From Phytoseiulus persimilis (lineage: Eukaryota; Arthropoda; Arachnida; Mesostigmata; Phytoseiidae), in the NCBI GenBank assembly GCA_037576195.1, contig CM075102.1, positions 31,492,745 through 31,556,744 on the forward strand: a stretch of DNA of 64,000 nucleotides, written 5' to 3'. The translations under genes and the position numbers were made by a program. The notes beneath the pieces were generated by a model. The model was not told where the DNA came from and did not search any database. It was given only the letters and a program-made list of their open reading frames with translations. Shown piece after piece: positions 48,981 to 62,538 of the stretch. Position 1 is the first letter of the stretch, and every line of letters starts with the position of its first letter.

Positions 48981-51900
48981 ATTTTCCCGCTCTTTATCAA
49001 AGCTCCAAAAAGAAACTCGGTGGGAGATCTTCCCAACCAAACGTACTGATGATATCGGCGATGACTTCAGTTCGGAGCAACCTACAGAGCTGCAGTGGCC
49101 GCTGTCTCACTGTAACTACGACGGATGAGATCTGTGTCGTCTGCTCGCCGGCGTAAACACGATCTGCGCTGTCAGCGCGGCCGGCCTTCCACACACAGAG
49201 GATCCCGTCAACATTGTGCGCGATCCCGTTGGAAGGGAATCACTGCCTCGATTTCATCCGGGCTCACAGCAACGGAGAGCTTGATTCCATCGATATCGAA
49301 GCACGCCGAGGGAATTTCCGGAGAGTGCCTCCAGGATCTCTCCTCAAAAGTGGCTCCTCATCCCCGATTCCAGAAAAACATCGGGAACTTCTCAGTCTTT
49401 GAAGCGGCCTCTGGGTTCGTGTTCAAGAATCAGGAACATTATCCCTCAGGCGCCTCGAACGACGGCGGCACAAACTACGCCGTGAACTCATCATGAGCGA
49501 GACATGAGGGAATAATCGAGTTAATTCTTCCACATTTCGCGTCTGTTCGTACCAGTCGGCGCCCCGCGCTTCGCGAGAGCTCAGTGACGGGTTTCTCGAA
49601 GTGAGCCGTGGCCCGCGAGCGTAGAAGCTTTTCTTCAGCGAGTTCTTTGTTTCTGAGACTGCGGCCGCCCGAATTATGCAGAACTGAAAAGCTTCACGAT
49701 GGATGGCTATCGCTGCTGTGATGCGGATGATGATGATGGGCCGAATGGGGATACAATACAATTATGCGAACGATAAGCGTGAGCCAGTCCTAAGTCTAAC
49801 GTGGTGGAGCGGTGCAGCGGCCAAGGTTCTCCTTAGATATGCATCGAACGTTGGTCGAAGCTCGGGCTCCTGACCCGGTAAAATATACGCTTCTAACAGA
49901 TTTTATCAGAGTGTCGTGGATGGAGAATGCGTGCTGTCCCTTCTTGAAAGGTTTGCAGATCGGGATACAATGCACAACACTATCTATTGGGGATTACACC
50001 AAGATTTCACGTCAAGCAATCCTCCGCATACGTCCCGGGTACGGATGGCGGCTTCGAGAAAATGATCTCTAGCCGCCATAGCGACGGACATCGTGTCATC
50101 CCAGTGGTCGTGGAGAGAAAACAGCGTCGCTCATCGTGCTCACCCTGCTAGAACCGAGCAATGCTACTTCTAGTCGATCGAGGCGCAGGAGCCGCATCCG
50201 AAGTATACGGCTTTGATTAGCGGCTCTTGAAAAGCTTTGGATGGAGTCGGCGGAGTGCCGATCACCCAAGCACTCACTATCAGCACAGTGGGAGACATGG
50301 GAACTTTCTGACGGGCCGTACGAGAATCCAGCTCACGACCTCCCAGTCGAGGGAACTCTCGCATCCCGGGAGGCGTGCTCGGTAAGTTCTCCAGCTTCCT
50401 TCGGGCCTGTTTGGATAGTCTAGAGGCTGTGCGTCTTGCGAGCCTGAATAAGTTCCAAGATATTTCTCAGGGTGTCCTCGCTTTCCGGGAGCTCCATCCA
50501 TCGACGACGAAACGCGGCGTATGTGACATCAGTCACAAAGCGTCAACAAAGCGCGAGAACGGCATTGACGCCCGACTTCGGGAGGAGGCGGCTGATATCA
50601 CCGTGATCCACGTACACTTGGAACTGGCACGGAATCCCTGGTCATCGGTCACAACGGACCACAACAAACGTGAAGTTGACGCGTATCGCTATTGTGTCCG
50701 AGTAAACGTTGGCGGGTTCCTTCCCATTCGCGAGCTAAGGCCAGCGCTCGGTTATTCTGCTGCTGGAGCGATCGCTCGCTTTCGATCGCTCGGGGTGGGG
50801 CATAATTTTTTGTCTTTGACCGAAATCATTGCCGCCGCGCTCATTTAAACGGTGCATGTTAGCGCAAACCACACAATGACCGAGACACGCATTCATGTGA
50901 CCCGACCGTTGTGTGTGCTCACGAGTCGGACAGTCTGTCTTGCCTCGCCGTTCACCCTCTATTCTTGAATTCCGAATCGAAGATAATCGGGTACGACGGC
51001 GTAATGGTCGCGAAACATTCATCAATTTGGTTTGTGGGCAACGCAGCTATCGGGTTTCACAAGCAAGTGTGTTTCGAAGGCGCTGACCGAACTTTTGCCC
51101 GACGTCGTTCCGAGCAGTCGCAACCTGGGAGCTGAACTGGAATCACGCTTTCCCGGAGATTTGGGGTCTGCGTCCGACTCCTCTCGCTCGGCGAACTCCC
51201 CGACTTTCGCGATCATCGAGACGCCCGTGAGCGCAATGATTCCGATCTAATTGCGAGCCGGAATGCAATGAGTCGTGTCTGAGGTTCGACTGCTCATCGA
51301 GCTGGTCAAGAATGTTTTTGTTCCGTTGTCGCAGGAAGGTCGTCGAACTTCTGCCGGTGACAAGCATGTCGGTGCCTGGCTACCCGATCGCCTGGAAGAA
51401 TGAATGTCTCGCGGGCAATATTTTCAGCGGTTCTCGGATGCTCCGGAACCCGGTTATGACCGACGTGAAAGCCCTCTGGCAGCTGCCAACCTTCTGCTTT
51501 TTCAGTCACGCCGCGATTAGATTCCGTGGATCCTCGTTATCACCCTGGTCGCTGAGATGATCATCATCAACAGACGCGATACCGACATCTGATTGGTGGC
51601 ATCTGCATCGTTGACTCAATCATCGCAGAAGTGATCAGTGGCCATGGCATTTCGTGGTTCTATGTCGCGGACGCCATCCACCGTGGACATCGCGTATCGT
51701 TTGTCATGTCGACGCATCCAGGACCTTCGCAGCGTTCCGAAAAACAGCCCGGACATTTCGAGGAGCGGATAACCTACACCAGGATACGGAATGGCTCAGT
51801 TTGAACTTTAACAGCCATCAGCTGATTCCGCGAGGTTCTGGTGCGGATGTGAACTCGTTTTCGGGCCGCGGAAACCTGAAAGGATATGCGCAGAAGATTG

Positions 51901-54205
51901 TCGTCCTTACGGGTGTTCCAGGTATCCAACGAGGAATCATAGCGTCGAACAGGAAAGCTGGCCGCAGATTGTCTATCAGAAGCTATCCTGGGAATCGTCT
52001 GATCCACATCAAACATTGATCAAGTCGCATATAGATCAGGTGGGTGAGGAAGGAGCGTTGTGGGACCGAAAAGCTCACGTCGTATTATTTACTCACTCAA
52101 TATGGAGGGAAGGAATGGTCTTCGTATCAACAACTCGTGACGAGCTTTGACGAGCGCGTCGAATGGAAAATTCTGAGTGAGTAGGAAAAGCATGACGTCG
52201 GCAAAGGGATCATCGCAGAGACTCGAATTAAATAAATAGCGCAGCGATGTGGTTCTTCACGGGCCATCGCTGTGGGTCAGTACTCTGTTTTCTCTCCAGC
52301 CACATTAATTTTGAAACGCTCCTCTCAGGCTTCCCAACGCTTTTCTCCTGTTCCGTCCGTTTTCCATGGTAACTCGTGTTCGTCCGCACTATGTGGGAGG
52401 AGGATCAACTATGTGGGGAAGACTCTTGACCGAATTTGAGTATGGTTGGGACTAAGCTCAACATTCCTCAGAATCGGAATCCACGTTCTGTTGGGAGCCC
52501 CCATGATTACTTGTCTCATCTCCGCTGCTCCACGCTCAGACGCGGCAGAAGTAACGGTGAGTTCTGCGCATCGGACAAGCGTTTCTAGATTTCCAAATCG
52601 GCTGACTTTCCGGAAGCACCGGAGCTTTCCGAAGGCTCTCTTCTGCGATCCAAGCATGCTTCTTCTCTCCGCTGGAGAGGATCGCCATCAGCGTCAACCC
52701 TGCGGCGTTTCCGTTAGCTGTCGCGGATGCGCGTGTGACATCATTATTAGTTCATCGGCTCCATAACGAAGCGCCTTTGGAGCGAATTCGCGCTTTGCGA
52801 CGGATTAGACTCCTTCGACGGGAGACGCCCTCCTCCGCAGAAACCATCGACAGGAAGAACCAGGGACACTGCTCTGAGAAGATTCTAGTAAGCGCGGGAT
52901 ACTCCTCATGAGAGTGGCCGAAGGAACTCGGTCCCCGATAGCTGTGGGGGGCCTGTCTAGGTATCGGTCTCGGGATCGATTGATTCGCTCCTTATCGGAA
53001 TTCTCCCAATCATCGTTGCATTAATGCTCAAGTACAGGAAGAAGAGCGTGGCGGACTTGATTAACCGCTCTTCGACTTGATAAGGGAGGAATTTGTCCGG
53101 GCAAGTTTCGAGGAATTGATTGAGCGTGATTCTCGAATAGGAACCTTGAACAATGCGAAGAGGACGCCAGAGGAGAACGAGGAACACGACAAGTTAGGCA
53201 CCTGCAGCGACGGGAGTAGCAACAGCAGTTGCTGAAAAGTCGCATGACTTATTGGAGGGGCTGGAAGAGCGGAAACGAGGTCAACATCCAGGTTCCGAGA
53301 TGCGGGATACCGGGAAGGGTTTGAACGACTCAAGCTCCAGATTGCCACGAAGTGAGTTGGGCGCGACCGGAACGAATCAGAGAGGGAGCTTCGAAAAGCT
53401 GTTTTCGTTCCATTCTCGATGTCAAGGAAGCCTCGCTGTGTGCAACTGTTGGAGCGGAAACGCCAACAAACTTGGCATCAAATTTCTCTCGATCTGAATC
53501 CCTCTCCTCGATCCGACAAAGTGGACGACGGTGTGAGGATCTTCAGGCGGACGCATGAGCCCCAAGGGGCATTTCTCCCGAGTGTGCTTGGAACCGACGG
53601 AATCCAATGGCCGAACGGGTTGGGTGATCCAGAGGAAAGCGCAAGTGGAACCGATCCGAGTCGGGCACATTTTCAATCGCTCGTAAACCAGTCGAGCCAG
53701 GAGCGAAACCATCGTCAACTTCGAATCAGCCGGCTGACCGGCAAGCCAGACAACACACCGATGGACCAGCGCAGTTGAATTTATTGCGGGACAGAATCCT
53801 CCGCTGGGTCGGGGAGCCGGCCAACGGTGTCGACGTCATCGATGGCGAATTCGGCGCCAGGGCCAGATTCCGTTGCCACTTCGACAGAGCAACTCGGGCC
53901 CGACATTATCGAGCGGCGATGTTCTGAGGTACGGTAAGTTGAGGAAGATGAGAGCTTGGCGAGGACTGCGCATTAACGACTTCACACGGCTCGCCGAGGT
54001 CACTACGCGTGATATGTCTGCGAGCTAACTATCGAGCAGAGTGTGACTCGCAGCCCCCAGGCTATCTTGGCCGAATCGGGGGTCAATCATCGTGAAGTCA
54101 TTGAAACGAGAGACTTCTACACCGTACGATTGCCTGAAGATTAACCAAATTCTTTTCCTGGATTCTTCCGGTTCCAGGATGTCGGTCTAGGTACGCTAAT
54201 AGTCC
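48981..54205. other. Intergenic, no gene recognised
   Basis: The 5' flank of the dehydrogenase gene and beyond. The + frame 50375-50848 (157 codons, GTG start) and the + frame 53419-53778 are the longest; no domain was recognised in either. Confidence 0.45.
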
Positions 54206-54559
54206 CTAGAAGGGATCCAGAATCCCGGAGAAGATGATGGGAACATGTGCGCTTGTGTTCAGTTTATAGTGCGATTTGCGCACATTCAGAACGCTGCATT
54301 CGTCTATTTCAATTTTGCCGTCCTGGGTCGTTGAGTTCTCGAACACCCGACTTCTGACCCGCAAGTGAGAGATTCCATGCTGCTGAAATATCTCGCTCAG
54401 CTTCTGAGAGTGTTTTTCGTGTTTTATCATGAGAAAAATCTCGGACCGATTTCCGCAGCGCTTCAGCCTTGGACACTCGGAGGCTGTGAACCGGCTGCAC
54501 TCAGGATGAGACTTCTGAAGGACGTCCAAATATTTAACCCAAGCATGGTTTGCACTCAC
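54206..54559 (-). CDS. Hypothetical open frame, 117 codons
   Basis: An ATG-started frame rich in charged and aromatic residues, with stretches such as IFLMIKHEKHSQKLSEIFQQ that look protein-like. A - strand segment just upstream (about 54571-54655) also has a protein-like reading, and its donor (GAG/GTAAAC) and the acceptor at 54515 agree in phase. The upstream segment, however, lacks a start codon because a stop closes it. Chance is a fair alternative. No family recognised. Confidence 0.2.
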   Translation of the reverse strand: MSANHAWVKYLDVLQKSHPECSRFTASECPRLKRCGNRSEIFLMIKHEKHSQKLSEIFQQHGISHLRVRSRVFENSTTQDGKIEIDECSVLNVRKSHYKLNTSAHVPIIFSGILDPF

Positions 54560-54715
54560 GATTTGTTTACCTCTCGAGTTCGGATTTCATCTTGTAGCTG
54601 ATTCAGGGAATTGATATCCTCGGTCTCGTTTATTTTTGGACTGCCGGCGAAAACTTCAGTTCTTGAATCGGGAATCGTTTTACGGATCCCGCTCCGAATT
54701 TCAGCCAATGTCATA

Positions 54716-57409
54716 CGAGCCCGCGATACGTTTGGAAATACTCGTCAGGCGGCTGATAATTATCGAGCGATTCTCTGCTTGTGCCGAGAGGCGAAAGTGT
54801 CCACATGATCTTCGTGACAGCGGATTCTAGAGCTGGGCTTGAGCCCGCATCTTGTCAGTCATGCCCAGGCATCGAAACGGAGAAGTTACGGAAGGAAGGG
54901 AGAATGGTAACGGCTTAAAAAGCTTCCAGATAGCTTCTATTTTTCTCGTGACACCGGTCAAACGGATGATTCTACGCTTCAAAAACACATCCTATGTGTC
55001 GCTTGGAACGTTAACCTTTGGCGAGTTTCTCTCCACTGCTCTTCAGTTTCCCTCTCTTTCTTATTTCGGGCAAAGCTGTCCGGCGGACATGGTTGCCTAA
55101 CTCAAATCCGTCCCATGGAGAACAGCGTCACCAGTAAAGACAATAAATGCTGCTTCAACAACAAAAAGTGACGAAAACGGGGCTCATGATCGGTGCTATC
55201 AGCGAATTTCGTGGAGAAAAGCCGGATGGTTCCATTGTGCCGTCGACTGCTGGAGATCCAGGAAACAATGGCGGACGAAAACTCCGGATTCCTGGAACGG
55301 CTCTGAGCTCGGAAATTTTTTGTCGAGGCTTTTGCGACAACGACCTCCAATGCTCCCAACTGACTTCATCGAGTGCATTCCCATCGACGTGTCATCTCGT
55401 CTTGCAGAATCCGTTGTCTATTTCCCTAATCTGAGCTCCCTTGAGGCATAAATTTTGCCACATCTCCGATATCGATCTCGATGACAACGCAAGTGAAAGG
55501 TTCGGCCCACAGGTTGTGGTTATCTGGCTCGAGTCACACGAATTCACAGTTTCTGCCCTGTCCGGTGCTCCAGGAACAGCCAGGCTCGATATAGGAAGCC
55601 CGAAGCTTGCCTCTCAGCGCCGTCGAGCATCTCGATTACGCGGCTCCGGCGGGGAGGTGCGTGATTTCATCCTTTCGCAGTTTCCTGATTCAGTTTCCGG
55701 CCCTTTGTATGCCGCCTCTTCAGGAGAATCTCCATTGATTCAGAATCTAGTGGATCAAGCGATAGGATTAGGAGCAATGTAAATGGGGTTTCGTGAGAGT
55801 TCTCGCGGTTGTTCACCGCGGGACTCCGAGGAGTATCGTCTATTTTGGGAGTAAAGGAGTGATCTTGATTTTGCTCCCTGAAGTACAATTCATGGAAGCC
55901 ATCTGGCGAAATGGCTCGTGCAGTTGTCGTAGTTAGTCTTCTCTTCTCCCCATTTTCTAAAAAGACGGTCACGCTGTTCAGTTGCCACACTTTGAGAAAT
56001 TATTCAAAGCAAGCACTCTGATCCCGGCATCCCTGGTCGTCAGACGCTTGAGAGCTCCAACAAACTTGGCGAGTGAGAACGGTCACCGGCACGTACTCAT
56101 CCCATCGCTATCAGGACACGTTTTCTAAACTCACCTAGAAAGAGAAGAAAACAAATAATTAGGTTTGTACCCGAGCCAATTCTGCCGCTGAGTCTCCTGT
56201 AGATCGCTTTCAGAGCTCTTCCACTCCGAAGGATCCGGGATATCGAAGGGCAAACGCTCTGCCGGTTCATGGGACCCCTCTTCCTTCGAATGACCAGATT
56301 TCTGTCTATCGATGCGCCCAAATCGTCGGCCGCAGCATTGGATGCGACATTTGAATTTCCAATTAGGATAATAACGTCCCGTTTTGCGGCAAGGGGAGTC
56401 TTAGGTACATTACGACAACGTTGATATTAGTCTAATGTGAGAACAGGCGTGGATTCACTACTTGCGCTGCGTTGGACCTTCCGTGGAGCCGATGAGTTCC
56501 CTGACCAATTTCTGACTTCTCCAAGAACCTGAGGAGCGGAAGATGACTCTGAGGCATGAAAGAAGTGCTTGACGCTATTGCAGCTGAAAATCAACACTAC
56601 TCCTTTCACACATCCTCAACTTCCTCTCGCGGGCACAATCGGAAAGATTCGAATGCTCCTTGGTAATCCTCCCCAGGACACACGGTCAGTCGAATGAGCA
56701 GACACGGTAACGGCTGGCTGGATAGGTATGTCATCGACGACGATCGGCCTGAAGCTCAATGTCTAATGACGCGAACATGAATACCGAGACGCTGTTGCTG
56801 CCAATGCCGCCGATGATGATCACCGCGTCTTCAGACAAGCAAATTTGAGTCGTACCATTTTGGAGCAGAGGTCAACCGCGGTTCTCGAGAACTACGGAAG
56901 TCGTCTGTCAGTCATCAACCCGTCCACAACTTCGAATTCACTGCATCCCTACCACGACCAGTTCCAGCAAACGAATGCTCTCCTGGAACTCGTATATTCA
57001 TTCCCGGTGACTTCTCATGCAGTCCGGTGGTCACGTCCTCCTTGGCCGACGTTTTGCCGCCTTGAGCACTTTCTCAGCGATGCAAATTTCGCGGTCGAAC
57101 CGAGCAAGTAATCGGTGAACTTCGCTGTTGCTGCTCAAGAAGATAACGGACAAATGGAAAATCGAGACGGAAGGGAACCACAGCGAGGAACAAATTCGAG
57201 AAAACGAAGCAGTGCTATATTGATGGACGTCAGATAAAAGCCCGAGCACCGGTTCGCGCCGCTTGCTTGCCTACCTGTCTACCAATCTATAATCTAGGAG
57301 CTTTCTCGATTAGCGGTCGGGTAGAACGTTAGTGCTTCTTGGGATATCCTCTCTTGACTATTATCGGTTTTATCACCGTTCATTGTTTCTCTTCTGTCTA
57401 GAGCGGCCC
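54716..57409. other. Intergenic, no gene recognised
   Basis: The - frame 55667-55990 (107 codons) and the + frame 55441-55782 overlap in part. The former looks protein-like (VFLENGEKRRLTTTTARAIS) but has no ATG before residue 85 and no convincing acceptor. Confidence 0.4.
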
Positions 57410-57429
57410 GATTTATCTCGAGATAAATC
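57410..57429. repeat. Perfect 20-bp palindrome
   Basis: GATTTATCTCGAGATAAATC equals its own reverse complement. It stands in an A/T-rich stretch with no gene nearby. It could be a dimer-binding site or chance; nothing else about it is known from the sequence. Confidence 0.6.
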
Positions 57430-60400
57430 TTTCTAAGATATTTCTCGAATTCTCCGATCGCCAAAATCTACCCCGTGTCTCGTTGTCGTTCGCGTGGCCA
57501 CCGTCGATTGCCGAGATGATGACAGGACCATGGAAAGAACGGAGAAGAAAGCGGACTAATCGAAACAACGAGAAAGTCGTCCGGAATGATTTCCAGATTG
57601 TCGGGACAATGCGCGTGTCATCTTCCGAACAGCTTCAAAATTCATTCAGCCACAATTGAAATTTCAGATCGTGCAAAATATGACCAACTACGAGGATGAG
57701 GGGAGAATAGTGGAAGCGATGCCGGAATCATCTTTCATTGCGGTGTGAGATCTGAGCCGTTCAGGCCAAGCGTCTAGCTTTGATCATTCCCCATTACGCG
57801 CCGTTTTTCGTGACCACGCCAACTTGAGGAACTCTCAAAACCGTCTCCCTAAGACTCGACCCATGCGAAGCATCTTCGACATCGACCTTATTGCAGCAGA
57901 AACCATGGAACCATCTCAAGAGGATTCGGCCTTCGGCACGAGATGCACGACGATCGATCCTGCGACCTGCCTCTCGACAGCGTAGTGACACAAGATAATC
58001 TCTACCTTGCATGCAGACCGTTCAGACCTGACGGCTATCTCATGAGTCAGAAGTGGTGAGCTCCTGGCGACGTCATCACAAACTTTCGATGACCCAAGAG
58101 ACACCGGTCGTGCTGATTTCCCGAAAAGCAAGAGGGAGTATGCCGGAACGCTTTCCTATCATTCCTGTCTGGATTTGCCACCGCTTTTGCCTTGACATTT
58201 CTTCGAGAGCCCTCCTTCGTACATCCTCGGTTCCCTCCCCTGCCTCCCCTTATGTCACTTGCAGCTCGGGATAGCGAGCAAAACCAGGTTTACATCGGGG
58301 CTGGCGAAACAGCATTTGGCCGCGAGTTACCTTTGCGAATGCGTTTCGTCTTGCAGCGCTGCATGTTTGTCCCTGTTTTCGGCAGACTTAACTCCAGAAG
58401 TCTGCGTTCAGCCGATGATCGAACGACTCCCCTTGCCGTGGCTGCCCCTGCCGGCGAATAACTCGAACGTCCCTCACTAATGGACTGTGGAAGCCGAAGA
58501 AACAATTTGGAGGTGTTCGGCCGAGATTTGAGGCTCGAATCACGCTGCATCCGCCCGTCCTAGGGTGGAAAGCTGTTTTTTTCCCGGCTCGGGACGTTCT
58601 GCTCGTTCACAATCACTCAAACGTTCAAGCTGCCGGCCGGGAAGCTAACGAGCAGTTTTCTCCTAGAGAAAATAGAAGAGCAAACTCGCAACATTGATCG
58701 ATCAGGGCTTTCTTGGGGAAGCCTATGCTCGATCCGAGCGTGTGCCATTCCTCAATCCTCGTGGAATTTCGAGCGATTTTTCGCCGCCACCTCCTCCTTC
58801 TCTCGATGCTTCCCATATATTGTGGATGCTTCTCATGATGAACCGGACCCCAAACTATGAGCTGTGTGGATCACCGAGCGGATCTTCTCGCCCAAGCGAA
58901 TCCTGACGGCTCTCGAGAAGCTCTTCAACGACTGATCTTGAGCGATTCTTGAACAGATTCTCCAGCGGCGCTCTAGACCCGATATCATCACCATCGCAAG
59001 TGCTAAAAAGCTACTTCTGGGCAGCACCAGCAATGGACGAGAGTCCGCTCCGCTGCTTTCTGTTCACTTTTTCTACTCGGGGTCCGAGTCGCAAACGATA
59101 GATGTGTCAAAGTGACGGAGCGGTTTAAAGATTCTTCTGATGTCAATTGCAGCCTTCATCATTGGTCTGCTTGCTTTCGTGTTCGTTGGTCGGCAGGTTG
59201 TTTGATTGGTCTGCCGAACAACGGTTCACTGGCTGCCGAGAGAGACGGTAAACAAACGATGTTCTCGGTTTCCCATCGCCGAATTCACCAAAAGCTTACA
59301 AAGAGCCAAAAAAAGGCGAAACGCTCGCCGGTTTACAATCGCGACTCGTTGTGGTCCATCGCTTCGAGCGCAGCGCCATTGGCGGCGGCGATCCCGGCAG
59401 CAGCTGTGAGCAACCTGGGCATCAGCGATGGGGACGAAGACCTACACAACAACAACGTAACTTCTCAGATCTAGGAGAGGTTCGCGATTCGTACTATTAA
59501 CACGTGCAGCGCGCATACGTCGGCTTTCGCCCATGTTAACTAACGCAATGTAAGAAGCCGACATATCCGAAATCGTGCCCATACATTTTGTTTTGTTGTC
59601 GTTCCTCTGTGGTTCTGGTCGGTTGGAGCATGGGCGCAGTGAGACGGAAGGCAGTTGGAGCGATGTCGTAGGAAAGTCCTCGAATTTGAAGGACGATCAC
59701 CCTTCGAGCGCACGCAAGGCTTCGACAACGATCGAATCAACTTCGCTAGATTAGTTATCGAGGGAATCGTCTCCAATCAGAACTCCCTGCGGGCTCGGCG
59801 AGGCGACGAGCGGCGTCTTGTCCCATTCGAGCTCCGATTTCTTGGAGATTGTTCAACGGTGAACGTGACCGTGAAGAAATTCTCGACGACCCAGCGGAGT
59901 CCCGGAGCCGACTGAGCCCCGACTCGAAAGCCTTCTGTCCCGCTGAGTTCGCGTCGAGCGTGCTCACCCTGACCACCGAGAATTCGATCGTTCCACCCAG
60001 AGAGTCCGATATCGAGCACCAAAAGGATCGAGGGTTCTGGCGTACTTAATCGACGAAGGTTGTGAGGAACGTCGCTCCGTGATTCTACGCTTGCACCAGT
60101 CCGCAGACTCAGCTTTCACCAGCCCATAACTCCGCTGATCTGCCGTTCGAGTTTCGGTTTGAACTTCGGTGAAAGCGATGGCTGTCGCTCTCGTTAGAGC
60201 TCGGCAAACTTTCAACGATTGGAGCTGGCTTCGGGATTGACTGACAACGACACGAACAACGACGTCAGCTACTTACTCGGCCTGTCGCTCTACTGGTTGG
60301 CTGACATTTCGCTCGCCCGCTCTTCGTTCACAGAAAATCGTCAAGCCGCCAAACGGGCAATTGTCGCGGCTCGGCTACCGTTACAAAGAGCGTGTCAGCG

Positions 60401-62538
60401 AGCGGAGAAGAAACGAACATCAAGAAGGTTTAAAACGGTTTGCGGTGTCGGACTTCGCGCCGGATGAAACAATGAACCCACCGTAGAATAGCCTTGAATA
60501 TCGATATTCCAATCCGTCCACGCAGGGCGTAGGCTCATTCTCTTTTTGCATTCAGATCCGACTAAGGTCTCCTTCCCTAGCGGTTCGGAGCGGAATAGAA
60601 GTCAAACCAACCCCGTCTCAGTTCGAAGCACGCTTAGCAATGGAACCGAGCAAACTTCTCCTGAGATTCCTGTCGTGCCCGGGACTCCGTTCGGGTGTAT
60701 CCGAGGCTAGCCCTAGTTGAAATTGCCTCGGTTGAGAGATCACAGCCGCGAGGAGGATCAAGATCCTCAAGTTTATCTGTCGAAGGGTCCTCCTGATGTT
60801 GTGGAGACCCGATGAAGTTGTGATGGAAGCAAAGAGAAGCGCAGCCTGCTGAAGGTCTCAGTGAAGTTGAGAACGCTTTTAGACGGAGCCGAGCTGAAGC
60901 CGAAGCCTGTCTAAAGTCGCGCGGAAATTCTCAGAGGTCAAGTTTTCCCTTATGGCTTGGACAACGACAATTCCGGCGCAACAGCGGCCCATTCCGTCCC
61001 GCGTCTACGTGAAGAACGTGATCCGGCATTTCGTCATGACTCAACACTGTGTGCATACCAGTGGAATTCCGGGGTGCCCCAGTCGATTCTCTGAATAGTA
61101 GAACTGACGCGGGAGAACTCAGGACGGGAGTAAAAGAAAAACGTCCACCGAGTATATGTTAAGTAACTTCCTGATGCGGACGCGGGTCTCCAGCCCTAGA
61201 GATTCATCCGGACTACCGAGGCGACAAGGTCGGCGCGATACCGTCGAGATCTGCTCGTATTGATTAATCTGCTCGGAAAGTTTGAAAGTATTGTATGGCG
61301 TCTTCCAGAGGAGGCTGGCTATTCTCAACGGATTGCTGCACGAAGACGTCCAATCTAACGATGGAAGCTGGAGCTCTTGCCGCTGTTGTCGCGTTCGCAA
61401 ACTGTGATGCCGAAGAGCATGCAGCTGATTTCGTCGTCCGTTGTACCACCATCGACGCGTTGTGTTACGAGCGATAGGCATCAAGACTGCCACTGATTTT
61501 CTCTGTGTCTGTTTCTCTCTATTCCACTTTCTTCGTCGTCCCGGTCGGACTCATTTTCTTTGGAGCCGGGCGAATGGAATCGTGGAGGAGACAAATAGAA
61601 ATGCTTTCGCAGCCGCCCCAAACGCCGACTCGCCCTTGTGTGGGATTGATCCCATCGCTAGTGACTTCGTCCGGAGAAATTCTCTGTTTTGACGTTATTC
61701 TCCGAATGAACAAGCCAGCGGAGACCAAATAGTGTTCATCCGGGCGGAGGACGCCTGCCCGTTACAGGTCCCAAGTGGACATCACTAGTGGACGTGTCGC
61801 CGCCACGGTACCGTAGCCCTGCCGGAAGAACGTCGTGTTCGCCTTGGTGAACCGAACGAAAGAGTTCGCTGTTCTATCGTAGGCATCGAGCCTGAGTTAA
61901 TGAATAGACAGCCGAACTGGAGAATCAGAATTATTCTCAACGAATTCGCGTCGAACCGGATCTGAATGAGCCGGCGCTTCAAACGAAACGTCGAACCACA
62001 TCGACTCGAGGTAATGGCCTCTGACACGGCCAATTTTTCGGAGGTGTATCCTAGCCACTGGCCGAATAGAGCCCATCCACGAAAGTCTATGACCGTGCAA
62101 CGTCCACCGTCAGTGTTTAGGACCCAAATTGTGATGAAGAGCTGTCATAAATTGCGAGCTTCCTGACAACGCCATCGCCGGCCTGTCGGTGGTTCCGCTC
62201 GGTTCCAACGCTCAGTTCGTCGACATCGGAGCCTGTCGGATACGCGATGGAGGCCGGTCTTGTTGTCCATCGGATTCTCACCAGTCGGATTTCCGTGGAA
62301 CTCCACCATCGGTCTGCTTGATGCGGCGCTCGGGAACTTCACTTCTCTTTTGATACTTCCGTGATCCTCATTAGTTATACGCGGGGAGTCGTAACCTCGA
62401 TTCTTCGGTGGGGATTCAGCTTTGACCGAGGCCTCTGAGGAGAACCCAGGCCCTCGAGTCGCTGTCTTCGTTGACACATCATGTGGGAGACGGTCCAATC
62501 AACGATCGTGGGAACTCCAGTTCAATAATATTCAAGCT
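57430..62538. other. Intergenic, no gene recognised
   Basis: Several + frames of 65-120 codons between 59112 and 60467 are mildly protein-like, for example the end of 59112-59474 with an alanine-rich stretch followed by SNLGISDGDEDLHNNN. None has a domain, and consecutive frames could not be joined by splice sites. Confidence 0.4.

Noticed and set aside
50420..50530. Short - frame ending ILELIQARKTHSL as a possible last exon
   Set aside because: Only about 40 codons, stop directly upstream, no acceptor in between.
54571..54715. Upstream coding exon for the 54206-54559 frame starting at ATG 54715
   Set aside because: Careful codon reading shows a TGA after 19 codons in the ATG frame; only the later part is open, in another frame.
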